From NCBI GenBank assembly GCA_015501595.1, contig JADNRX010000375.1, positions 1 through 52,158 on the forward strand: a stretch of DNA of 52,158 nt, written 5' to 3'. The stretch is from Hymenopellis radicata. Taxonomy: Eukaryota > Basidiomycota > Agaricomycetes > Agaricales > Physalacriaceae. Shown one piece after another: positions 37,323-48,938 of the stretch. Within the stretch, counting starts at the first letter, position 1. Every line of letters starts with the position of its first letter. A program made the position numbers and the translations under genes. The notes beneath the pieces are model-generated. The model was not told the DNA's origin. It saw nothing but the letters and a program-made list of their open reading frames with translations, and searched no databases.

Positions 37323-38292
37323 TTAGGCATTGCCATAGGTGTATGCACCACCTTTCTCGACGCCCTTTGAAGAAGATTAGTTTAGCGAACAGTGAAGAAC
37401 ATAAACTGTAGTACTAACCCGTTTGTAGGCTGGCCTAAAATGGAACAGAAAGAAGTGAGCGCGTGAACTAGGAAAGTTGATAAAATCTCAGACCTCTCGT
37501 GTACTTTACGCAGATATTCGAGTGTGTTGGGACCGGCACCCTTGAGGTAATGGAGGAACTCAAGCGGGAACACCATCATGAAATCGGCAATTGTAGGTTC
37601 GACGCCACCCGCAAACCATCTGCCATCTGCTAAGTGTCCCTCAATCTAGACAGTCTGAGAAAGCGTGTCATGAAGCAAGAGAGAAATAATGACCATGGCT
37701 TTGTGTTTCTCCAGAGGGCCTTCCACGGTTTTCGCGTCGAGCTGATTTAGAACCACGCGAAATATAGGACGAATGAACGCGGACGCCCTCTCAGGCGCGA
37801 TGCGAAACCAGAAGCGGTTCACGAGAATCGGCATCAACGATCCTTCGGCATAGTGAGTATCTGCGGTCAAATTAGGCCAATCTTGTAGGTCCCAAAACGG
37901 CGTACAGTAAAGGTCGTCAACGTATTGAGACTCGGACTCTGCCTTCGTTCTAAACTGCCCGTTTCCATACTTCTCGAGTATGTATTCTGTAGGATGGTTA
38001 GTTCTCTTTCGTGCTTGAGAGAGTGTGCATACCAATAATGGCGCCGCTTTCCGCTAGCGTGATCGACCCATCGGTGATGACTGGAGACCTGCCGAGTGGG
38101 TGGACGTCCTGAAGCTCCTTGGGGGCAGCCAGAGGTACCCTATAGTACCTGTTGATCTCGTAGGGAACCTCTAGTTCTTCCTAAGATATCGATAGGTAAG
38201 CATTTCTACCATAGACGGACATGTAGCATTCCTACAAGTAGCCATAAGATTCGCTGAGATCGTGAGTTATCCAAGTGGTGGACTGTGAGCAT
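37323..38292 (-). CDS. Fungal glutathione S-transferase
   Basis: Conjugates glutathione to electrophiles in the cytosol. The start MLTVHHLDNSRSQRILWLL and, after an intron, EELEVPYEI form the thioredoxin-like N-domain; HPLGRSPVITDG and LAESGAIIEYI give the conserved cis-Pro and the glutathione-binding Glu-Ser pair. The helical C-domain has RASAFIRPIFRVVLNQLD, GRWFAGGVEPTIADFMM (the N-capping box Asp) and EKGGAYTYGNA at the end. In the position of the catalytic Ser/Tyr the sequence has HLDNSRSQRI, where Ser of NSRS is the likely residue, as in URE2p/GstB-like fungal GSTs. At least five introns of 50-60 nt. The start has good context (CCACCATG). Confidence 0.88.
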
Positions 38293-39504
38293 GGTGGACA
38301 GTGGGAAGCAATGGCCACCGTCTGACGACTCATATCGCGTGTATTGACAATGTGAACCGGGCCAACAGTGCCCCGCGATTACCGTCTAAAGCACCTGGAC
38401 GCCTCGAAGAAGTTGATGCTTTGAGTGAGAAAAAGTCCTTTGCTTGTCTTCAAAAAGGGGGTACGCGTCTGCATAGAACCGCCACAATACCGCGCAGTGT
38501 TTCCGGTTCATACTGCAGAGGGGCGGTGCGCCGTACCGAGTCAGAGACACGCTGGCAACACGCTGGGAAAGGACAAAACGGATGGTAGATTACCCAAAGC
38601 GGATGCTGGTACTTAAGTATCGTGGGAGCCAAGTCATCGTGATGACGTGACAAGTCGCCCTCCGGCTATTTTTTCTCTCTTTCCACCACAACATCAACGT
38701 ACGCGCGCACGCGCGCATCAACCTCGACACCTCAGTGTCATTGATCCTCATCATTAATTACAATCCTAAACACTCCCCACACCCATTCCCCTGGCCTAAA
38801 CCTCAGTCTTGAAACATTTCCTCAAACGAATCTCCAATTCTCTCTCGCGACTGGTGGGAACAAGAACAGGTGCTTGAACGACTTCAACACCGCTTACAGA
38901 ATTATTTCACCGGTGGCGGCACTTTCATGCTATCCCGGACAGCATCAACACCGCCACTTGACCTTGTACCAGCGATCGTAACTGGCGTCTTCGTTGCTCA
39001 GTGCGGCGTATCTCACTCTCCCGAGAATCTCCAATACTCTGGGCTTGCGGCGGGCACGCGACTGGAAACGTTTTATTAGCCTGGTTGATTTTCCATTCAT
39101 CTCCTGCTCAATCACAATGAATTTCCCAAACTAGCCTTCTTGTTTGACATTTAGCAACAACCACGAAGAGCTTACCCTTTTAACGGGATATCTTTCGTGT
39201 GATGGAGTCTCTGCACATCACATATGCGCACTTCCAACCCTTCATCTGTTCCAACATTGTCCCCTTCGTCGAGGCCGGCGAAAATGGTGGTGATGAGTGT
39301 AATCGGCAGATCCTCACCTTGACTTCGGTTGTCTTGATCATGATGACGATACACGCCTTAGATGCCAGTCACTGCCACTAGCGCCATTTGGAAATCTTTT
39401 ATCCGGTCCTGTGTCCCTCGTAGTTTCCTGGGACTATAAGAGGTGCCTCTTGCTCTTGTCTTCGCTATCTTCACCTTATCACTCCATCCACTCCATTCAT
39501 CATA
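38293..39504. other. Intergenic, no gene recognised
   Basis: About 1.2 kb with an alternating ACGCGCGCACGCGCGC tract at 38701-38716 (Z-DNA prone) and pyrimidine-rich DNA. Short open frames lack recognisable content. The last 100 bases are the promoter of the oxidoreductase (GGGACTATAAGAGG at about 39430). Confidence 0.4.
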
Positions 39505-40454
39505 ATGTCTAACCAACCCGAAAAGCCCCATAACGTTCTCGTACTTGGTGGCTCGAGGAATATCGGCTACTACTCTGCCTTACGCCTACTAGGTAATTGC
39601 TTCAATATTCCGTTGCATTACACCATGATGCTCATGTCTTGTAGGCCTTGGTGCGACGGTGACCTTCCTTCTACGTTCCCCCGCTATATTTGATGGCAAC
39701 ACCGAAATCCAACCTTTCATCAAATCCGGCAAAGCCGTCCTCGTGAAGGGTGACGCCCTGAAACAAGGCGACGTCAAAGCAGCTTGGGGTGCTGCATCTG
39801 CACATGGAACCATCGAAGTTGTCTTGTTCACTGTCGGTGGGTCTCTTCTTTCTCGTCCTTCCTATTTTCAAACTAACCTCCTCCTTACTTACAGGCGGCA
39901 CACCGACATTCCATTTGACGAAAGGCATCGTTCTTGCGACGCCCAATCTTGTCACTCAATGCCTTCTCAATCTCCTCTGTACCATCCCTTCCGCCACCAC
40001 ACCTAAATTGGTTATCATCTCCTCCAACGGCCTTACGCGTACTTCACACAAGTCCCTTCCCCTCGCACTGAAACCTGTTTACGGTTACTTACTCGCCGCT
40101 CCGCACGAGGATAAAATCGGTGCCGAGCGCGCTCTGCGATACTGCGCCGGATGGCCCTGGAACGCGAAGGAAGACGGAGAGCCCACGTCGGAGATCATGG
40201 GTGAGAACTGGACGGAGAGAGAAGGTCTCCCTGTTCCCGGATCTCTGAAGAACGTGCTTCTAATACGACCGGCACTATTGACCGACGGGAAGTGCACGGC
40301 AGAGGACGGCAACAAGAAACCGTACCGGGTTGCCGAGGGCGATATTGCCGGCGCGTATATAGTCTCCAGGAGAGATGTGGCGCATTTTGTGGTCGATGCC
40401 GTTACGAACAAATGGAGCAAGTTCGTGGATAAGTGTGTCTGTATTGCGCACTAG
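39505..40454 (+). CDS. NAD(P)-binding Rossmann-fold oxidoreductase
   Basis: Three exons (39505-39592, 39645-39836, 39895-40454) join to 279 residues. The start MSNQPEKPHNVLVLGGSRNI gives an atypical SDR nucleotide loop (GGSRNIGYYSAL), followed by ATVTFLLRSP (cofactor selector with Arg) and GDALKQGDV (the NmrA-like aspartate strand). KLVIISSNGL occupies the place of the active-site strand, then the C-terminal half has VLLIRPALLTDG and IVSRRDVAHFVVDAV, typical of atypical SDRs of the NmrA/NAD(P)H-binding 10 type. No signal peptide; cytosolic. Substrate unknown. The gene is intact, unlike the NmrA remnant at 23600. Confidence 0.88.
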
Positions 40455-41662
40455 CTTCCTTGCGCCTGTGTGCCACTTTCATGTACATATCAGTAACTTT
40501 GCCTCTCATATGCATTCCACTGACTTCTTGATGTAAACCTTGTTCTACTTATAGAATGTACACTTTTCAATTCGGTATCCAGTTCGACGTTCGACGTCTT
40601 CCGGGGCAGTCAACATGTAGACACTGGTCTTGTACTGCCCACATGTCAAATAAGCAGGATAGGTGCTATTCCCGTTGTGGCGCAAAATATCGGTTCTCCG
40701 TTTCTTCTTCACCTCAGAGCCGGAAGAAGATTACCTCTGGAGAGGCACCACACTGTATTTCAATGTAGGACCAGGTCCCCCGTCGTCTGTCACGGCTATC
40801 GTCATTACAGCCCTGGTAATCCGTCACTTCCATCGTTATGTAGGTACCATCTAGTACTTATACAGTTCAAGTTGGATAGAGTCACTGTAATTGCATATAT
40901 TAGGGAAACGAAGCTGTCCAGAAACGGTCAGCGGGTGGCAGAGAAGCGCAAACCAACGTATTGATTCAACAAAACAAGGACAAGAACTTGCCGTTCACTT
41001 TTGTATCGTCCTGCACAGTCGTGTCACGATTGAATCATCGTCTTACCATTTCCACGAGCCTTAATAGAAAGAGAGTCGATTCTAGTGAAGAGGGTTTGAG
41101 TACGAAAAGCACCACTGCCATCGTGATCTATTTTCACTTTGCCTAGAGTTGAGTCTTCGGGTCCTGGCTTGCATTGCGGCATGGCAGATAAGTATGTTGG
41201 GCTTGTTCTAGGCTCGTGAGCTTTCACGTGGCACACACAAGCTCCCAGGTGTCACATCCGCCTCAAACAGCTCGGTCTGTGCCTTTTCAGGTGTTCTGAG
41301 CAGCACGAATAAGTGATGTATCTCAGTAGACAGATTCTTGACCTGTCTTGATTGGATATCTGGTGATCAATTTAATAAGTAGTTGAATGACGCGAAGTGG
41401 TAACTCGATTGATTGTGTTCCATCGCACCATTTGAATGGAAGAGCGACAAAAATAATGCTGCTGAACGAACACAGCGAAGATGTCTACGTTGTCCGGGGT
41501 GCGAAATCTGTGAATAACGAAAGGCACATGGTTACTATGAAACGGAACTTGTTGCGGCTTTCATAGGTAGGCTGACTACGGGAGACCAGCATGTGGCGGG
41601 AAGCACTCAACTTTCTTCCACTGTACAGATGGACTAGTAGTATATGATTAGAAGCGAAGGTT
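40455..41662. other. Intergenic between two 3' ends, no gene seen
   Basis: About 1.2 kb. Frames here (for instance 41024-41236 minus) show no domain. The genes on both sides point inwards, so no promoter is expected. Confidence 0.4.
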
Positions 41663-44154
41663 TCAACTCCGCCGACCATCATCCAAGTCGTAAGCTGGTG
41701 GCGCCGTCTCCGCCATTGGATCGGAACGTGCTCGTCGATCCAGATCTAGCCGCTCAGCCAACAGTCGTACAAGGTCGGCCGTTTCTATTTCAGGTGCTGA
41801 AATGTCCGACGACCCCGAAGCACCCTGACCGCTCGACTCGGAGCGCCACGATTCCGAATGGGCAGAAACATGGTGGGCAGTGAGTCCTCGTTTCTCGTTG
41901 TATGTGCTGCGTATCGGTGGTTCGTGCACTATGCGCTCGTGATTAGTGACCATGGAGGGCGGTGGCGCTCCAGGAACGGCGCTCTGCGTTGAGGGTCGCG
42001 TGGGGGTGTAGCTCGTCGCCTGTGGGGAAGTGTAGCTTAGCACATTCGGAGGTGAGGAGGCGTAGTTTAGTATATTCGGCGGGGAGGATGGGTAGGTCTG
42101 CGTTGACGACTGCGTGGGTATATAGCCCTGCATTGGCGGAGGCGGTACGTAGGCGGTGGTGGGAAGATCGCGAGATGAGCCCGCCGTCCGCAAACGTCGC
42201 CTCCGAAGGACTAAGAAAATGACCCCAATGATAATCCCCACGAGGGCAAGTACACCAACGACAGCACCGGCGATGATACCAGCATTAGACGAACCGCCGG
42301 AAGACTTGTCGCCCCCGCTTGGGGAATCGGTAGTATTTGTCGAGGAATTGGTCGAAGGGGCATCTTCCACAAATTTCAAGGGAATGGCATTGATCAACGC
42401 AGAGAGCGCCAGCGTTTGATTACCACCGTCAAAAGTAGACGATGGCGGGCCTGCCCATGACCCCCCATAGATAGTCCCTCCAGATGTCGCCCGGTCAGAC
42501 ACAGCATTATACTATGAAAAGGAATTAAGAAACCGGTCTGGAAGGTAACAATGAGCTCACTTGAACGCCGATATAGTCACGAACAAAGTCTCTCAGATCG
42601 GACTCCGTCGTATTGTGTCTGTAGAGGGAACCTAGCCCCCGAACAATCTCCGAGTTCCCGATCCCCTTTCCCATGTCTAGGTCAACCTTGAGAAAAACTC
42701 GATCACTAGCGTAACGGGACGTGTACCTATGACCCCATCTACCGTGTTACACTTGCTATTGCCTGTCAGTGTTCTAAACACTGCTTGACGACGGCTAAAA
42801 ATCGCATCAGAGTACCGCGCGCGCTCATAATGCAGTATACGCACAGATCCGCCACCGATGTACCCCCAATGTCTGTGTCTGGTGGGAGCAGAGATAGTCC
42901 CTCGATGAACATCCCTGCTCCTAGCTCTCGGAAGTTTCCACCCCCGAAGAACTCTTTCGTGCAAGAGTCGCTTACGTTGGCAGATAACGCCGCCCTCCCG
43001 CTGTTGGGCTCTAATATCACAAAGTTAGAGAGCATAAACTGGGCCGACTCTGTTGCTGCCGATAAATAGGTTGCATTTGGAGACACTGCGTTCAACGCAG
43101 CAGAAAGCCTATCTGATGTCAGCAATGTCACCATTGTACTTTGTCGGACGGAGACGCGTACATGAAGAATAATCTGGTGAAGGGAGGATTGTCAGTGCGA
43201 GCTCCATTGAACTGAAGGAAGAAGTGTACCCAGTTGAGAAGGTTGTAAGAGTATGCTCATTCGGATTGATTTGCTACTGTCATGTCAACACGATAATACA
43301 ACGTGAATGGGATATTGATTGAACGTACCCAAAACGTGCCACCAGCCATTGATGCTGTGGCCACAATCAGTTGAGAATACACTGAATACATCGTTATGCT
43401 TACCGCTCCCACACTTTGCGGTCAAATCGAATGATTTGACGGGCGTCCGGCCAGAGCTCACTTGTTTGTCAGAAAGCGTGTAGTTTCGTCCAAACGCCCA
43501 AGAAGCAATGGCCAAGTCGAGGAAATCCGAAGTTTGGTACGTGTTATATGCACGGATGGCATCATAGCCGTAGGCGCTGGTCAATGTCAACGACGGGATA
43601 AGGAAGCATTCACAACTAGACGCACAGTGCATTATCAGCCTGTTTGACGAGAGAAGATGAGGGCACTCGTAATCATATGATGGAAAGGACTGACACTAGA
43701 CGGTCGAGTAAGTGGAAAGCAATCCGGGAGAACAGACCAACGCACAATTGATAGCCAAAATCCACGACATTCAAGGTAAAGAATCTCGTAACGTCTTCTT
43801 TATATGTCGTCTGATTTGTTAAAGAGTCGAAGTCGGCTAGCTGGCCGTAGAATTCCTGACTGCCTGAGCTAGCGTTAGAACAATGGAAAGTCGTCGAACG
43901 GCCGCGACAAACCGAATTGATCGCTGGCAAGTCTGCCTAAGACAGTCTCGATAGCCTTGCTGGCAGCTGAGATGCGGTCGTCGATAGATAGCGTAACATT
44001 CGGTCTCTGCGCCAAGACTCGTTAGCCGAGGAATTTCGGTCAGAGAACAACAGATACATACCCGCCAGAACGAGGGTATCGTGAAGTCCTCCCCAGCCGC
44101 CAGAGCAGGTATAATAAAATAAGAAACAAAGGTCAATGAGCGTCGAATGAACAT
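41663..44154 (-). CDS. GH76-like alpha-1,6-mannanase/transglycosidase with C-terminal membrane anchor
   Basis: Acts on alpha-1,6-mannan at the cell surface. A signal peptide (MFIRRSLTFVSYFIIPALAA) is followed by VTLSIDDRISAASKAIETVL, EFYGQLADFDSLTNQTTYKE, SAYGYDAIRAYNTYQTSDFL, the MAGGTFW box, QINPNEHTLTT, then LSAATESAQFMLSNFVILEP and GAGMFIEGLSLL. The catalytic module ends near GGTIYGGSWAGPP and ALSALINAIPLKF. Unlike yeast Dcw1/Dfg5, which carry a GPI signal, this protein continues with a Ser/Thr-rich stalk, a transmembrane helix (GIIAGAVVGVLALVGIIIGV followed by RRRR) and a 150-residue Pro/Ser/Thr-rich cytosolic tail. At least nine introns; the DD catalytic pair could not be placed with certainty because of exon borders. 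Confidence 0.82.
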
Positions 44155-44815
44155 CGAAAACTGGCCAATCAAGTGGTGAGAGGAAGGAGAAACGTCCTCC
44201 AGGGGGTCTCGCAAAGATACATCAATGATTCCGCGCAAGATGACAGTTACTGATAAAGCATCATTTCGTAAGAGTTTAGTTGGCGGTGGGCTTGCAGATC
44301 GTTATCAAGCACTGCTTGTGAGGATGGTATAGTATGATGGTTGCTCTGTTTCTTGACAGACACCAAACGTGACCGGCTGTTTGTTCAGGGGTCCTCCTTC
44401 TCTTTCGCGATGTGCAATGCTGCAGAGTGGCCATTCTCTGACTCAGTCTGGACGACATGAAGGTTACAGTCATCGTGCGATTCACGTTCCTTTTAAACTT
44501 TAAGCAGCCATCAATAGACCGGCCCGTGTTCCGAGGAGCAACTAAATGAGTGATCATGATCTATTCAGGTTGTCCCGAAACAGCTGCGAAACAGGCAGTT
44601 GAGCTACTTGAGCCATATGTAAATACTTACATAGCCTCTACTGCGTCCGATTGCAGTTGAACAAGCGACAACATCAACACTCACGCTTTCAGATTTCTAA
44701 CCAAGTCTTCATTCGACTAGCCAGACAAGGCGTATAGTATAATAGATATAGAAGTGCACTGTGCCGCCGACTTAGGAGGCCTTTCACAGACGGCTTCTCT
44801 CTCGCGAATTACAAT
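44155..44815. other. Divergent promoter region, no gene seen
   Basis: Separates the GH76 gene (minus) from the kinase-like gene (plus). CGTATAGTATAATAGATATAG at about 44730 could be a TATA region for the latter. Confidence 0.4.
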
Positions 44816-45812
44816 ATGCCCATGTCGCCGGATCCTTTCGAGTTCAGAGCCCCAGACCTCCCAGCGGATCTCCCGCCGCGTGAGCAGATCGTCCAGCTAT
44901 GCGCTGAGGCTGGCTTCCGCCAGAACGGCATATCTTTCCCGTCGACGAGCAGCCCTCGGTTTTGGATCAAATACGGCTCCCTCTGCACCCTCACGCTCGG
45001 CGAAGCTCTGACTCAACATGCCGTGGCCCAGGTCGTGAATGCGGAAGCCAGCAGCGTCGTGCGCGTTCCCGAGGTTTACATTGTTTTTGTTGATCAAAGC
45101 TTCCGCTATATCATCATGCAATATATTACCGGGGCCACGGTGGCGAGCCGCCAGCCGAGCCCGACGAGCTATGCTCCGGGCGATGTCGAGGTCGTTGCTG
45201 CCGCCTACAGCCGGCTCGTGAGTTTGCGCGTGTCGGCTGACTCTGCGCCGGGCTTCGTGGGCGAGCATGGGCTTATCGGCCACTATTTCTTCCTTGAGGG
45301 CTTGTCCAGCGTCCGTTACGCCAAGGTCAAGGACCTTCAGGCCCAGATCAACAAGGTACTTTCGCCTACCGTCATCGCTGGCAAGCACTAACCGTGTCCT
45401 ATCAGTTAGTCGCTCCCCAGGGGCTTCGCGTCGACTTTGCCGACGAGATCGCCGAGGGCTTGGTCCTCTGTCCCTCGGACGTCGATCCCAACAACTTCGT
45501 CATCAATGACAAGGGCGAGGTCATCGCCATCGACTTTGGTCACACAGGCTTCATGCCGGTCTCCTTTGTCGCCTACTCGTTGAAGCACCATAAAGATTTT
45601 ACGCGAAAAGTGGCGCATTTCGTCAAATACCCAAAGCCAGCAGGGTTGAGTGCAAAGTTGTTCGCCATGGAAACGGCCTCGGGGTTGTTGACGATGTCTG
45701 GGAACAATGCGTTGGGTGAGTAACCGTCGTCCAACCTCGTCTGTCACTGTGTCGCTCAACCCGACCTCCTCCAGGCGTCAGAACCAGACGTGCCCCTGGC
45801 AAGCCAAAGTAG
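44816..45812 (+). CDS. APH-like kinase-fold protein
   Basis: Three exons (44816-45355, 45406-45715, 45775-45812) join to 295 residues. The second half has the aminoglycoside/choline kinase-type loop LCPSDVDPNNFVINDKGEVI with Asp and Asn at catalytic positions, and the metal-binding AIDFGHTGF (DFG equivalent). The N-lobe is less typical: FWIKYGSLCTLTLGEALTQ supplies a possible ATP-binding Lys, and FRYIIMQYITGATV the hinge. No signal peptide. Agaricomycetes carry many such proteins with unknown small-molecule substrates. Third codon positions are markedly richer in C and G than in the neighbours (runs such as GTCGTTGCTGCCGCCTAC), which could mean strong expression or a different history. Confidence 0.85.
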
Positions 45813-46768
45813 ATGCGTTCTTGACACGTTTTGAGCACTGGACTCTTATGGCGCGGGATACCACGAGGAATGGTTCTATACTGTACGGGATCTGTCCTAC
45901 GTACCAGCCCGGCTTGCTAGGAAGAGACGATGAACAGGCAGGGATTGTCATGTAACACTGTTATCCATCATTGTACCGTTGGATGCTGATTAGGTTCAAG
46001 ACGCACTTAAATGGACTCCGGACTGAATTCTGAGGCTCGTCCCTCTGTGTATTATTGACAATCGAGTGTGCCAGAAGGCTCATGAAATATATGTGGGGTG
46101 TGGCCATCCTGATAATCATCTCAGCGAGTAAGTCGCATATTCCACGGCGTCGACATACCTGCCATGAATTCCCGCTCGCCCCAGTCTAGCACGATTGGCG
46201 ATGCATTACGTGGAATTCCCATGCTGATCTTCCTGTTGAACGCAAGACAGGGATCTTTGTCGCAAGGATCAGGTATGTCGCGGACGGCCCATTCAGGTTG
46301 GTGGCCCCAGAAGTATTCGAGCTCGTTTCTGAACGACGAGCATCTCGTAGATGGTAGTAAAGCGCCGCGGAACTGGTGTCGGCGTTGGTAACACCGCGTA
46401 TACGAGATAAAAGGGATATCCTGCGCCAGGAAACATGACAGGAACGCGTCATAAATGGATATCGTTCCAAAAGACTCATGCGATCGTCAAATAATTGACG
46501 GACGGAGAGAGGGAGAGGCTCGGGACAGTCAATAAATAACTGCCTGAGTAGGTGGAAGATGACAGATATGTAGCCCATTTCTTCGTCGGAAGGACGGTGT
46601 GGAGCAATACAAAGGAGCTGCGGGGTCACTGCCAGCTTCAAAGGTGATTACAACACATTGAAGTGTATCCGGTGTGACAATTCAGCACCGTGCGGTTTGA
46701 TCTTCTCAAGCGCTGTCAGGTTGCTCCCAGACTCGAACTTGGAAGCCAACGTTCCCGCGCAGCCAACT
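45813..46768. other. Intergenic, no recognised gene
   Basis: A minus-strand open frame of about 150 codons at 46186-46641 has no ATG at its head and no domain that I know. It might be a terminal exon of the DUF6534 gene next to it, but no splice signal supports that. Confidence 0.35.
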
Positions 46769-48655
46769 TCAATCGCAATGGTGAACAACGGGGGAAGGCA
46801 TGCAAAGCCTCGCGACGCGTAAACTACAGGATGATGAGTTCATAATACAAATCTGTACAAGCTGACAAAACGAGTCCGAGTGAAAGGGTGTCCGTCCCAG
46901 GCCTACAAGTCTCCTGCGAGTTCTTCCAGGCACAAATGCGGAATCCGAGACTTGAACTATCTGAACGAGTCCCGGTGTTTCGACGCCGTCATTTCGATAC
47001 CTATATCGTCTCCCCCTGGACATTCGGAATGAGGCTGAAGGAGAAGGGAGAATGAAGGAGGACTGAGCGCATGTAGGAGCACCTACTATATCAATCGTGT
47101 TCTTTGATAGTCGGTTTGACACCGATAACGTCGTACTCCCTTTGCTATTACCTCTCGTGGAGGAGGAAGTGGTCTCGCGCGCGTTAAGACTGCTCATTAA
47201 GGAGTTGGTGTAGAGTTTGCAGAGCGGAAAGTTGAATATCAAGTGGCTGTCAACGAACAGCGTGAGTCGGATTGAGTAGGTCGTCTATCTGACGTACACT
47301 CCGTTATTCTGACGATTCATGTCCTGATAAGTGAAGCAGATTAGAGCAGGAAATGCTTACCAATGTTAGGAAGGTGACGAGATCTACAACTGCGCATAAG
47401 GATGTGATGAGTCCGGTTTGGACGGTCACTGTAAACAAGGATGACGAAGCGGACTACAGAGAACACTTAATACGCACTTCTGATAATCTTGTCCACGACG
47501 TAATCCGTGCTCTCAAAGCCAGTCTTCTTGCCTCTCTATATAGAGCGTTATGACGAGTGACGCAATGAGTAGGCGCCGCTTACCCTAAGCATCGTCATCG
47601 TGAGTTCTGGTTATGCGACATGACAGCTAAGCAGCTTACAGATGCCAGACGAGGAAGGTCGTGATGAGAATGTCACAGACACACCCGCACCCGAGCCAGA
47701 CGATGACTACGTCCTACAATCGATACGTACGTTGGATGTACAACAGAAGCAGCGCGAATCACTGACTTTGAATTTGTGGAATTCAGTAAATTCGGGGTGT
47801 ATCCCACCCACTTCGACGGCGGTGGCGAGTGCACCGGCTGAGGATACGGGTCAGGAAACTTGGACCAGGAGAGAGATTTCTCTTTACCTAATGCCAAAAT
47901 GGCTAAGAAAGCGGTTATAATGGCAAGCCAATTCTTCGCAGTGAGGATCCTGATTCGCCACGCGAAGAACAATTGAACGAGCGTGGCAATAGTTCCCTAG
48001 AGAAATAAGAGTTAGATAACACAGATACGTGAACGAAATGTATTGACGGTCAAGGCGGGATCTTGAATGGAGGTTGGTGAATTCGAGAGACTATCAGAAG
48101 TGGTACGGTCATACCTGTAGCGAAGGCTGATCAGGTACCCTCAGCATGAGACTCTCATTAAACAGCACTGGATATACGCACTCCAAGTCGCTTTAGTAAG
48201 GTATGTAACGTCCCCTTGTACAACGCGTCGGAAGAATGTGTGTGTGGAGAAGATGATACCCATACCGTAATGAGTGATAAAGCATTCATAGAGGTAGGCG
48301 AAGTCAAAGACGGTATTGGCAGTGTCCAGGACAAAGATTAGAACGACCTAAAACACTTCAATCAGAGGTTCACGGCAGATGAGAGTTACGCACAAAGGAC
48401 TTGAGCCAGAGCTCATCGCTGTTACGAATACCAGAATCAGGACGCGTCGTGAAAGGAAGAACTCGCGACTGACTGCTTGTAGGTCGCGAAAAAGAAATAT
48501 ATCTGGGCAATCATAATCCCATAGAGAACAGCGTTTATCAGCATTCCGAGAAACATGGGTCCATGCCTGTTGCGCGTAGTCAGCTCATCGTCGAGATAAC
48601 AAGGCGTGGTCACGCACACGATGGCGGCGACCTCTGGCGGGGTCAGGGCATCCAT
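46769..48655 (-). CDS. DUF6534 multi-pass membrane protein 3
   Basis: Start MDALTPPEVAAIV, then after an intron HGPMFLGMLINAVLYGIMIA (helix 1), YFFFATYK, DELWLKSF, VVLIFVLDTANTVFDFAYLY and ECFITHYG, GDVTYLTKATW, DPALTGTIATLVQLFFAWRI, RILTAKNWLAIITAFLAILA, later VVDKIIR, TVQTGLITSLCAVVDLVTFL and HLIFNFPLCKLYTNSLMSSL-NARE. This is the complete order of the family. About eight introns with ordinary borders. The 3' end is uncertain: the last exon stays open to 46769, giving a long tail after NARE. It is not adjacent to the other two family members and belongs to a different subgroup (PPEVAAI start). Confidence 0.8.
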
Positions 48656-48938
48656 GGTCGTCGTCGTGGTCGAAAGGAAAGAAGCAGTATGGCTTCTTTG
48701 GCTGACCTACTTCCGCCGACATCCGCCGTCCGTGCCATGTCGTTGGTTGAACCGAAATGGAAGTCGTCGACAAAGGACGCCACGTGTTTTTACTCCTTGG
48801 CGCGAACCATCATCCTGGCATGTGACTTCCTCAATGCTTGTCCCTCGAGGCTCTCGGCCCAAGAGTCGTGTTCGTGATCACGCTAACAAAGATTACAGAC
48901 CGGATCCACTAAATATTAACATTACTCGTGAGTACATA

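Noticed and set aside
37585..37600. tRNA B-box-like GGTTCGACGCC
   Set aside because: It lies inside a GST exon, with no A box or acceptor stem around it.
46900..47000. Possible tRNA near GAACGAGTCCCGGTG
   Set aside because: No cloverleaf can be drawn and the region is the last exon of DUF6534 gene 3.
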